NCBI GenBank assembly: GCA_002083525.1
Contig: LWDM01000012.1
Span: 79,322-143,321, forward strand
DNA length: 64,000 nt
Direction: 5' to 3'
DNA from: Proteobacteria bacterium SG_bin9
GTDB taxonomy: Bacteria > Pseudomonadota > Alphaproteobacteria > Rhizobiales > Xanthobacteraceae
Both the position numbers and the translations under genes were made by a program. Position 1 is the stretch's first letter; every line of letters begins with the position of its first letter. The notes under the pieces were generated by a model that was not told the origin of the DNA, did not search any database, and was given only the letters and a program-made list of their open reading frames with translations. Below, piece after piece: positions 10,305 through 19,794 of this stretch.

Positions 10305-10763
10305 ATGGTGGATGCACGGCAACCTGTGATGACCGGCGGCTGCCAATGCGGCGCGGTGCGCTTTGCCATCTACGCAAAGCCGGCACGCCTTAGCCTGTGT
10401 CATTGCCGGATGTGCCAGAAGGCTGGCGGCAGCCCATTTCTCGCGCTCGCCGACGTGCCGCATGGCGACCACGCCTGGACACGCGGCAAGCCCGGCACCT
10501 TCCGCTCGTCGAACACCGCCGAGCGCGATTTCTGTCCGGCCTGCGGCACGCCGCTGAGCTACCGCGCCACCGGTGGCGAGTACATCGAACTCACCATGGG
10601 TAGCTTCGATCGTCCGCAGGACCTCACACCGGCCTACACCACCGGGACCGAAGCCAAGCTTGCATGGGTCGATCACATCGGCACTTTGCCGGGCAAGACG
10701 ACAGAAGAGCTCTGGGAGCTGAAGGACTTTGTCAGCCACCAGCATCCGGATCATGATACATAA
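10305..10763 (+). CDS. GFA/CENP-V-domain zinc protein
   Basis: A 152-residue protein of the glutathione-dependent formaldehyde-activating enzyme (GFA) fold. The zinc-binding cysteines are in GGCQCGAVRF, LCHCRMCQKAGGSPF and FCPACGTPL. Most members have no proven activity, and the original formaldehyde-activation role is disputed, so only a zinc-fold assignment is made. It starts 4 bases after mutA and ends just before mutB, an unusual place between two subunits of one enzyme. It is probably co-transcribed with both. The start could also be the second ATG at 10329. Confidence 0.88.
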   Translation: MVDARQPVMTGGCQCGAVRFAIYAKPARLSLCHCRMCQKAGGSPFLALADVPHGDHAWTRGKPGTFRSSNTAERDFCPACGTPLSYRATGGEYIELTMGSFDRPQDLTPAYTTGTEAKLAWVDHIGTLPGKTTEELWELKDFVSHQHPDHDT

Positions 10764-10782
10764 GAATGACAAGAGCCGAGCC

Positions 10783-12942
<2,160 letters not shown>

Positions 12943-12950
12943 CTGCAAGC

Positions 12951-12983
12951 TGATTGCGCCAACCAAATTTGGTTACGCAATCA
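12951..12983. repeat. 33-bp inverted repeat, possible operator or terminator part
   Basis: Eight-base outer arms (TGATTGCG and CGCAATCA) flank a perfect 14-base palindrome, AACCAAATTTGGTT at 12961-12974, with spacers of 2 and 1 bases. It is followed at 12986-12997 by a second palindrome, TGCTGCGCAGCA, and five T residues. It begins 8 bases after the mutase stop and lies about 110 bases before the transporter gene. It could be a dimeric regulator site for the transporter, part of a terminator, or both. Confidence 0.5.
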
Positions 12984-13096
12984 TTTGCTGCGCAGCATTT
13001 TTACGCGCCGACTCGTTCTTGCGAGCCCGCAAAAAACTTGCCTAGAATGTCTCCCATAAGAGCGCAGGAGTTCACCTGCGCCACGGGAGAGACGCC

Positions 13097-14092
13097 ATGG
13101 TCAGGATTACGCGCCGCGCCTTCGCGGCTTCGAGTGCTGCTGTCGCTGCGAGCGCCGGACTTGGACTGAAGCCTGCCTTCTCGCAAGAGAATTATCCCAA
13201 CCGTCCGATTCAGCTGATCTGCCCGTGGGGCGCCGGCGGCGGAACGGACGCAACCGCGCGCATCGTCGGCGGCTTGCTGGAAAAGGAATTCGGCCAGCCC
13301 GTCAACGTCGTCAATCGCACCGGCGGTTCCGGCGTCGTCGGCCACTCAGCCATCGCGACCGCCAATCCGGACGGCTACACCATCGGCATCATCACCGTCG
13401 AAATCGCGATGATGCACTGGGCTGGTCTCACCGAGCTGACGCCGAAGAACTACACGCCGCTGGCGCTGATGAACGAGGACCCGCCGGGTATCCACGTGAA
13501 GGCGGATGCGCCGTACAAGACCGTGAAAGACCTCGCCGATGCAATCAAGGCGGCGCCTCCGGGCAAGTTCAAGGCGTCGGGCACCGGTCAGGGCGGCATC
13601 TGGCATCTGGCGCTGGTCGGCTGGATGCAAGCGATGGGCCTGCCGCCGAACCAGGTCGCCTGGGTGCCGTCGAACGGCGCCGCGCCCGGCATGCAGGACC
13701 TCGCCGCCGGCGGCATCGATATGTGCACCTGTTCGATCCCCGAGGCGCGCGCCATGATCGACGCAGGCAAGACGCGGGCCCTTGCGGTGATGTCGCCGAA
13801 GCGGGCGGCCATCTTCCCGGACGTGCCGACGCTGAAGGAAGCGATGAACATCGACTACTCGACCGGCGCATGGCGCGGCTTTGCGGGGCCGAAAGGCCTG
13901 CCGCAGCCGATCGCCAACAAGCTGACGGCGACGATGAAGAAGATTTACGAGTCGAAGGAGTACAACGAGTTCATGAGTTCGCGCGGCTTCGGCACCGTCT
14001 GGAACGATGCCGCCGGCTACGCCAGCTTCATGGACAACAGCGATCGCCAGATGGGCGAAGCGATGAAGGCCGCGGGGATCGCCAAGACCTGA
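13097..14092 (+). CDS. Bug/TctC-type tripartite tricarboxylate transporter binding protein
   Basis: A 331-residue periplasmic solute-binding protein of the Bug family. It would capture a carboxylate and hand it to the TctA/TctB membrane proteins encoded directly downstream. The N-terminus has TRRAF before a hydrophobic stretch, compatible with Tat or Sec export, with cleavage near residue 30. The mature part has the family's YPNRPIQLICPWGAGGGTD opening (residues about 33-51), NVVNRTGGSGVVG, and PDGYTIGIIT. A GGGAG site precedes the ATG. Bug ligands vary widely (citrate, dicarboxylates, amino acids, aromatic acids), so the ligand cannot be named. Confidence 0.92.
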   Translation: MVRITRRAFAASSAAVAASAGLGLKPAFSQENYPNRPIQLICPWGAGGGTDATARIVGGLLEKEFGQPVNVVNRTGGSGVVGHSAIATANPDGYTIGIITVEIAMMHWAGLTELTPKNYTPLALMNEDPPGIHVKADAPYKTVKDLADAIKAAPPGKFKASGTGQGGIWHLALVGWMQAMGLPPNQVAWVPSNGAAPGMQDLAAGGIDMCTCSIPEARAMIDAGKTRALAVMSPKRAAIFPDVPTLKEAMNIDYSTGAWRGFAGPKGLPQPIANKLTATMKKIYESKEYNEFMSSRGFGTVWNDAAGYASFMDNSDRQMGEAMKAAGIAKT

Positions 14093-14117
14093 TATTTGAA
14101 GGCCTGACGGCTTCGCC

Positions 14118-14612
14118 ATGCGCCTGTCGGACAAGATCACCGGATCGTTCCTGATCGTGCTCGGGGCGCTCGCCGCCTATGGCGGGTCCCGCCTGCCGCC
14201 CGTGCCCGGCCAGCAGGTCGGGCCGAACGTGTTTCCGTTGATCATCGGCTTTGCGCTTATCGCCTGCGGCATGATGATCGCGCTCGGCATCGGCCGCAAG
14301 TTCGAGGAAGAGGCCGAGGCGGAGTTGGCCGCGATCGAAGGTCCGCAGGCGACATCGGAGAGCAAAGGGCCACTGTTCGGCCTGCGCGTGCTGCTGCCAC
14401 CAGCATTGCTGATCTTCTACGTCGTCGGCGTCGAGAAACTCGGCTTCATCCCGGCGGCGGCGATCATCACCTTCATCACCTCGCTCGCGCTCGGCGCGCG
14501 GCTGCGGCTCGCAATCCCCGTCGCCATCCTCGCGCCGATCGGCGCGCACCTCGTCTTCTACAAATTGCTGCGGGTGCCGTTGCCCGCCGGCCTGCTGCCG
14601 ATGCCCTGGTGA
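14118..14612 (+). CDS. TctB-type small membrane subunit of tripartite transporter
   Basis: A 164-residue membrane protein with about four hydrophobic segments and a charged loop rich in Glu around residues 60-80, as in TctB proteins. The N-terminal GSRLPPVPGQQVGPNVFP stretch (residues about 22-39) is the most conserved family region. It sits 25 bases after the binding protein and ends 3 bases before TctA, so the three subunits form one operon. Its role is structural or accessory in substrate uptake; no independent activity is known. Confidence 0.9.
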   Translation: MRLSDKITGSFLIVLGALAAYGGSRLPPVPGQQVGPNVFPLIIGFALIACGMMIALGIGRKFEEEAEAELAAIEGPQATSESKGPLFGLRVLLPPALLIFYVVGVEKLGFIPAAAIITFITSLALGARLRLAIPVAILAPIGAHLVFYKLLRVPLPAGLLPMPW

Positions 14613-14615
14613 CGC

Positions 14616-16127
14616 ATGGCGACGTTCCTTGAAGCGCTGCGGCTCGTTTTTGCCACCGACGTCCTGATCGCGATTTTCGCCGCGTCGATCTACGGCCTTG
14701 TCGTCGGCTCGCTGCCCGGGCTGTCGGCGACCATGGCAACCGCGCTGCTCGTGCCGGTGACGTTCTATCTCTCACCCATCGCGGCCGTCGCGACCATCGT
14801 GTCGGCCTCGGCCATGGCGATCTTCTCCGGCGATATTCCGGGCGCGCTGCTGCGCATTCCCGGCACGCCCGCCTCGGCCGCCTACACCGACGAAGCCTAT
14901 GCCATGACGCGCAAGGGCCAGGCCGAACTGGCGCTCGGCGCCGGCGTCTGGTTCAGCGCCATCGGCGGCATCGCCGGCACCATTTCGCTGATGGCGCTGG
15001 CGCCGCCGCTTGCCGACATCGCGCTGCGCTTCTCGACATTTGAATACTTCTGGCTCGCCGTGCTCGGACTGATGTGTGCGACGCTGGTCGCACGCTCGTC
15101 GCCGGTGAAAGCCATCGCCAGCATGCTGCTCGGACTGCTGATCGCCTGTGTCGGCATGGAGAACCCCGGCGGCGTTCCGCGCTTCACCTTCGGCCTCACA
15201 GATTTACTCGGCGGCATCGAACCGATCCCGGCGCTGGTCGGTGTGTTCGCCGTGTCGGAAGTGATGCGCGCGATGCTCTCGCCCGATCCGCCGCCGCTGC
15301 CGCGCCGCAAGTTCGGCAGCATCCTTGCAGGTCAACTCGCACTGACGAAGAAATACTGGCTGCCGATGACCCGCGGCAACATCGTCGGCATCATCATCGG
15401 CGTGCTGCCGGGCGCGGGCGCGGACATGGCGGCGTGGGTCAGCTACGCCATGTCGAAGCGCTTCTCGAAGGAAAAAGAGAAGTTCGGCACCGGGCACGTC
15501 GAGGGTCTCGTCGAGGCCGGCGCCAGCAACAATGCGAGCCTCGCCTCGGGCTGGGTGCCGGCGCTGCTGTTCGGCGTGCCCGGCGACACCATCACGGCGA
15601 TCGCCATCGGCGTGCTCTACATGAAGGGCCTCAACCCCGGCCCGACGCTCTTCACCGAGAAGGCGTCGAGCATGTACGCCATCTACATCATGTTCATCAT
15701 GGCCAACATCATCATGATCCCGCTCGGGATCATCATGATCCGCGCCGCTGGTTATGTGCTGCGCGCGCCACGCTCCGCCGTGATGCCGGTGATCATGCTC
15801 TGCTGCGCCGTCGGCTCGTTCGCCACCGGCAACAGCCTGTTCGCGGTGCTGACCGTCGCCGCCTTCGGCGTCATCGGCTACGTGATGGAGGCCAACGGCT
15901 ACCCGGTCGCCGCCATGGTGCTCGGCATCGTTATGGGCACCATGGTTGAGCAGAGCTTCGTCACGTCGCTGATCAAGTCCGACGGCAGCATTTTGCCGTT
16001 CTTCGAGCGGCCGGTGTCGGCGGTGCTGGCCTCGCTCGCCATCGGCGCGCTGATGTGGCCGGTGCTGTTCTGGATCTGGCGGCGGACGACGGGCAAGGCA
16101 CCGAAGGCTGCAACCGCAGGCGAATGA
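14616..16127 (+). CDS. TctA-type large permease subunit of tripartite transporter
   Basis: A 503-residue inner-membrane permease with about ten to twelve hydrophobic segments. It carries TctA landmarks: GSLPGLSATMATALLVPVTF near residue 31, IFSGDIPGALLRIPGTPASA, GVLPGAGADMAAWVSYAMSK and EAGASNNASLASGWVPALLFGVPGD (as locations, residues about 258-330). It forms the cation-coupled path for the ligand caught by the Bug protein. It is the last gene of the transporter operon, and 75 bases separate it from meaB. The length and motifs are normal. Confidence 0.94.
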   Translation: MATFLEALRLVFATDVLIAIFAASIYGLVVGSLPGLSATMATALLVPVTFYLSPIAAVATIVSASAMAIFSGDIPGALLRIPGTPASAAYTDEAYAMTRKGQAELALGAGVWFSAIGGIAGTISLMALAPPLADIALRFSTFEYFWLAVLGLMCATLVARSSPVKAIASMLLGLLIACVGMENPGGVPRFTFGLTDLLGGIEPIPALVGVFAVSEVMRAMLSPDPPPLPRRKFGSILAGQLALTKKYWLPMTRGNIVGIIIGVLPGAGADMAAWVSYAMSKRFSKEKEKFGTGHVEGLVEAGASNNASLASGWVPALLFGVPGDTITAIAIGVLYMKGLNPGPTLFTEKASSMYAIYIMFIMANIIMIPLGIIMIRAAGYVLRAPRSAVMPVIMLCCAVGSFATGNSLFAVLTVAAFGVIGYVMEANGYPVAAMVLGIVMGTMVEQSFVTSLIKSDGSILPFFERPVSAVLASLAIGALMWPVLFWIWRRTTGKAPKAATAGE

Positions 16128-16202
16128 TTCGCGCACAGGCTTGCGGCACTCACCCAGCCGCAACCCCTCGCCCCTGACGGCCATCCGTTGTAAACGGACC
16201 GC

Positions 16203-17198
16203 ATGAGTTCCCGGACGGCCAAACCCGACGTCAAAACCCTCGCCAAGGATATCCGCTCGGGCAGCCGCGCCGCGCTCGCCCGTGCCATCACGCTCATCGA
16301 GAGCCGCCGTGCCGACCATCAGGCGCAGGCCCGTGACCTCGTCCAGGCGCTGCTGCCGTCGGCCGGCAAGGCCTTCCGTATCGGCATCACCGGCTCACCC
16401 GGCGTCGGGAAATCGACCACCATCGACACGCTCGGCATGTTCCTGATCGAGCAAGGCCACAAGGTTGCGGTGCTGGCTGTCGACCCGTCGTCCGCGCGCA
16501 CCGGCGGTTCGATCCTTGGCGACAAGACGCGCATGGCGCGGCTTTCGGCCGAGGATAGCGCGTTCATCCGCCCCTCACCGTCCTCCGGCACGCTCGGCGG
16601 CGTTGCCGCGCGCACGCGCGAGGCGATGCTGCTGTGTGAGGCCGCGGCGTTCGACGTGGTGCTGGTGGAGACCGTCGGCATCGGCCAGTCGGAAACCGCC
16701 GTCTGCGACATGACGGACTTCTTCCTCGCGCTGATGCTGCCGGGCGGCGGCGACGAGCTGCAGGGCATCAAGAAGGGCCTCGTCGAGCTCGCCGACATGA
16801 TCGCAATCAACAAGGCCGACGGCGACAACCTCAAGCGCGCGCAGATGACCGCTGCCGACTATCGCTCGGCGCTGCACATCCTTAGCCCCCGTTCCGAACA
16901 CTGGCATCCGCCGGTGATCACCTACTCCGGCCTCACCGGCGACGGCATCGCGCCGTTGTGGGAAAAAGTCGTCGCCCATCGGAAAGCAATGGTCGCCTCC
17001 GGCGATTTCGAGACGCGCCGCCGCGAGCAGCAGGTGAAGTGGATGTGGTCGATGTTCGAACAGACCATGATGGGCCGGCTGCGCGCCGACGCCACCACCC
17101 GCACCAAAGTCCGTCAGACCGAAACCGCCGTTGCCGACGGCCGCATGACTCCGGCTGTCGGCGCCGAAGCGCTCGCCGCGTTGCTGGACAAGACATGA
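16203..17198 (+). CDS. meaB: methylmalonyl-CoA mutase-associated GTPase MeaB
   Basis: MeaB is a G3E-type GTPase that gates cofactor loading and protects methylmalonyl-CoA mutase from inactivation, releasing damaged cobalamin. The 331-residue protein has Walker A GSPGVGKST near residue 64, the VLAVDPSSARTGGSILGDKTRM region (residues about 90-111), LVETVGIGQSE (switch region), and NKAD for guanine recognition. The dimerisation helices are at the C-terminus. Its presence confirms that the mutase genes upstream are functional, although the transporter genes come between. It overlaps the next gene by ATGA. Confidence 0.95.
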   Translation: MSSRTAKPDVKTLAKDIRSGSRAALARAITLIESRRADHQAQARDLVQALLPSAGKAFRIGITGSPGVGKSTTIDTLGMFLIEQGHKVAVLAVDPSSARTGGSILGDKTRMARLSAEDSAFIRPSPSSGTLGGVAARTREAMLLCEAAAFDVVLVETVGIGQSETAVCDMTDFFLALMLPGGGDELQGIKKGLVELADMIAINKADGDNLKRAQMTAADYRSALHILSPRSEHWHPPVITYSGLTGDGIAPLWEKVVAHRKAMVASGDFETRRREQQVKWMWSMFEQTMMGRLRADATTRTKVRQTETAVADGRMTPAVGAEALAALLDKT

Positions 17199-17836
17199 GC
17201 GAGCCGCTGCGGGTCCTCATCACTGGCTTCGGTCCCTTTCCCGGCGCGCCCTGGAATCCGACGCAGGCGCTGGTGCAGCGGCTGGTGAAATTGCGGCGGC
17301 CTGCGTTCTCGGACGTGGCGCTCACGGGCCACATCTTTCCGGTGACCTATGGCGGCGTCGACTGGCAGCTCGCCGAGCAGCTGGCCGTGGTGAAGCCGCA
17401 CGCGCTCCTCATGTTCGGCCTTGCCGGCCGCACCAAGCACGTGCGGATCGAGACGCGCGCCCGCAACACCATCTCAACGCGCTGGCCGGCCGCCGACGGC
17501 AGCTATGCGGCCGCCAACGTCATCGCGGCAGCGCGCGATGCGCTGCCGTTCGGTCCGCACACGACGGCCCTGCTCCGCCGTGCCTGCGGCAGCGGCATCG
17601 ACGCGCGGCTGTCCCGCAATGCCGGAAGCTACCTCTGCAATTACCTGAGCTGGCGCGGCATCGAGGCGACGCAGCAGCCGGAGGGCCCGCGCGTCGCCTC
17701 CTTCATCCATGTGCCGCTGATCCCCCGCTCGTCCATCCACCGCCGCAAAGGCGCGCGCGGCATCGTGCTCGAGGAACTGGTGGATGCCGGCGAAGCCATG
17801 CTGATGGCGATGGTTAAGGCCGCACGGCGGGGTTAA
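17195..17836 (+). CDS. pyroglutamyl-peptidase I-like (C15 family) protein
   Basis: A 213-residue cytoplasmic protein of peptidase family C15, which removes N-terminal pyroglutamate. It opens with VLITGFGPFPGAPWNPT, and the catalytic Cys lies in NAGSYLCNY and the His in ASFIHVPLIP. The glutamate region reads GLAGRTKHVRIETRARN, less canonical than in characterised enzymes, so activity on pyroglutamyl peptides is likely but not certain. Its ATG overlaps the meaB stop codon (ATGA), which indicates translational coupling. No functional link to methylmalonyl-CoA metabolism is known. Confidence 0.85.
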   Translation: MSEPLRVLITGFGPFPGAPWNPTQALVQRLVKLRRPAFSDVALTGHIFPVTYGGVDWQLAEQLAVVKPHALLMFGLAGRTKHVRIETRARNTISTRWPAADGSYAAANVIAAARDALPFGPHTTALLRRACGSGIDARLSRNAGSYLCNYLSWRGIEATQQPEGPRVASFIHVPLIPRSSIHRRKGARGIVLEELVDAGEAMLMAMVKAARRG

Positions 17837-17912
17837 CCACCCGCCCATTAATCATCGCATTCACGCGATCGCGTTCAGGCCGTTGCCACCTTTCTGCGTT
17901 ATCGGTTTTGGG

Positions 17913-19280
17913 ATGGACCTCAAACGGCGCGATCTTCTTAACGCCTCGATGGCCGGCCTCGCCGCCGGAGCCATCGTCACGCCCGCGAACGCGCAGTCCG
18001 CGCCATTGCCCTCCGCGCTTGGCCGCGATGCCGCGCAATACGGCGTGCGCCCAAATTCGCCCGACGACCAGACCCGCGTGCTTCAGCGCGCCATCGACGA
18101 CGCCACCCGCGCACAGGTGCCGTTGGCGCTGCCGCCGGGCACCTATCGCATCGGCACGCTGCGCCTGCCCGCTGGTGCGCAGATCACCGGCGTGCGCGGC
18201 GCGACCAAACTCGTCTCTACCGGCCCCAACTCCATGCTGCTCGGCGAAGGCGCGGGCGGCGTGTCGATCACCAACATCGTGCTCGACGGCCGCAACATCC
18301 GCCTGCCCGACCGGCGCGGCCTCATTCATCTGCTTTCCGGCCGCAACGTCCGCATCGCCGACTGCGAAGTCATCGGCAGCGGCGGCAACGGCATCTGGCT
18401 GGAGCAGACCTCCGGCGAAGTCCGCAACAACGTCATCCGCGACATCTTCACCACCGGCGTCGTGTCCTTCGATGCGATCGGGTTGCTGGTCGCGCAGAAC
18501 ACCATCGTCGGCACGTCCGACAACGGCATCGAAATCCTGCGCACGACCATCGGCGACGACGGCTCGCTGGTGATCGACAACCGCATCGAGGACATCAAGG
18601 CCGGCCCCGGCGGTTCGGGCCAGCATGGCAACGCCATCAACGCTTTCCGCGCGGCCAACGTCATCGTCCAGGGCAATCGCATCCGGAATTGCGATTACTC
18701 CGCGGTGCGTGGCAACTCAGCCTCCAACATCCAGATTACCGGCAACAGCGTCAGTGGCGTCCGTGAGGTCGCGCTTTATTCGGAGTTTGCGTTCGAAGGC
18801 GCGGTCATTGCCAACAACACGGTCGACGGCGCCGCCGTCGGCGTCTCGGTCTGCAATTTCAACGAAGGCGGCCGCATGGCCGTCGTGCAGGGCAACCTGA
18901 TCCGCAACCTGCTGCCGAAGCGGCCGATCGGCACCGCACCCGACGACGATGCCGGGATCGGCATCTACATCGAGGCGGACACCACCGTCACCGGCAACGT
19001 CATCGAGAACGCACCGTCGTTCGGCATGATCGCCGGCTGGGGCAAGTACATGCGCGACGTCGCCATCACCGGCAACGTGGTGCGCAACGCCTTCATCGGC
19101 ATCGGCGTGTCGGTGATGCCGGGCGCGGGCTCGGCGCTCGTCAACAACAACATGATCTCAGGAACGCCGCGCGGCGCTGTGGTCGGCCTCGACCATGCCA
19201 AAGCCGTCACCGGCGACCTCACTGCGGCGGGTGCATCGCGCTTCGCCCAGGTCGTGATCGGAACGAACGCCGTCCGCTAA
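17913..19280 (+). CDS. Tat-exported right-handed beta-helix protein (TIGR03808-like)
   Basis: A 455-residue exported protein. The N-terminus MDLKRRDLLNASMAG is a twin-arginine signal, with cleavage predicted after PANAQ near residue 28. The rest is built of short repeats rich in Asn and Gly, with phrases such as NNVIRDI, QNTIVG, GNRIRN, GNSVSG, NNTVDG and GNVVRN, the pattern of a parallel beta-helix as in pectate-lyase-type folds. It resembles the TIGR03808 family described in Bradyrhizobium and relatives, of unknown function. A carbohydrate-binding or lyase role is possible. The ATG at 17913 is chosen because it gives the Tat signal. Confidence 0.85.
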   Translation: MDLKRRDLLNASMAGLAAGAIVTPANAQSAPLPSALGRDAAQYGVRPNSPDDQTRVLQRAIDDATRAQVPLALPPGTYRIGTLRLPAGAQITGVRGATKLVSTGPNSMLLGEGAGGVSITNIVLDGRNIRLPDRRGLIHLLSGRNVRIADCEVIGSGGNGIWLEQTSGEVRNNVIRDIFTTGVVSFDAIGLLVAQNTIVGTSDNGIEILRTTIGDDGSLVIDNRIEDIKAGPGGSGQHGNAINAFRAANVIVQGNRIRNCDYSAVRGNSASNIQITGNSVSGVREVALYSEFAFEGAVIANNTVDGAAVGVSVCNFNEGGRMAVVQGNLIRNLLPKRPIGTAPDDDAGIGIYIEADTTVTGNVIENAPSFGMIAGWGKYMRDVAITGNVVRNAFIGIGVSVMPGAGSALVNNNMISGTPRGAVVGLDHAKAVTGDLTAAGASRFAQVVIGTNAVR

Positions 19281-19576
19281 ATTCCGACTGACGGCAGCAG
19301 TTCGGTCGAAACGTTGGCCACCGGCTGCAGATCCGCGTATCTGAGAAGCCCATCCACGTCAGCGACCCGGCTTCCTGTGAGCGGCTCCAGCTTGCGCCAA
19401 GCCTCGACCGCCCGCTTGGCGTCGCGGACGTTGTCGACGAAGGCTTGCTCGGTGTGATAGCGCCGCCAGCGCCCGCTTTCGTAAAGCTCGTTCAGATACT
19501 CAAGACGCTGTTCAGCCAATTCCCGCCAGCGGCTCACAAGGGCGAGCTGTCTGGCCAAGTCTTTATCGCGCGTCAT
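19277..19576 (-). CDS. TIGR03809-like small protein, partner of the beta-helix gene
   Basis: A 99-residue, charged, probably helical cytoplasmic protein (RDKDLARQLALVSRWRELAEQRLEYL near the N-terminus, residues about 3-28). Its stop codon overlaps the stop of the convergent beta-helix gene by four bases. From memory of the family descriptions, TIGR03809 proteins are encoded next to TIGR03808 proteins in this group of bacteria, and size and position fit. No function is known. The ATG at 19576 is preferred; a GTG 36 bases upstream is in frame, and neither has a clear ribosome site. Confidence 0.65.
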   Translation of the reverse strand: MTRDKDLARQLALVSRWRELAEQRLEYLNELYESGRWRRYHTEQAFVDNVRDAKRAVEAWRKLEPLTGSRVADVDGLLRYADLQPVANVSTELLPSVGI

Positions 19577-19746
19577 CAAATGGAAGTCCGTGTGAGAGGA
19601 ACGGACGCACACGCAACTTACGAATCAAGGATTGCAACTACCTATTGTGTGGAAAACCGGAACCCTGTCCAGCGCGTTCGTTGACAGTGCGCGCGGCCGC
19701 GCGGTTGGCAACAGCTTGTCCACACACTCATGCACAACCGGAAAAC

Positions 19747-19778
19747 AGAAAGGCCGGCCCTTGCAGGCCGGCCTTTCT
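19747..19778 (-). terminator. intrinsic terminator after the cytochrome/DUF4384 gene
   Basis: A perfect 13-bp stem (AGAAAGGCCGGCC and its complement) closes a 6-base loop at 19760-19765. Read on the minus strand it is followed by a T-rich stretch (TTTCTGTTTTCC includes the arm end). It lies 17 bases beyond the stop of the minus-strand gene at 19795, so it most likely ends that transcript. The plus-strand side has only a short T/C run. Confidence 0.85.
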
Positions 19779-19794
19779 CTTTGGATTGCAGTGC

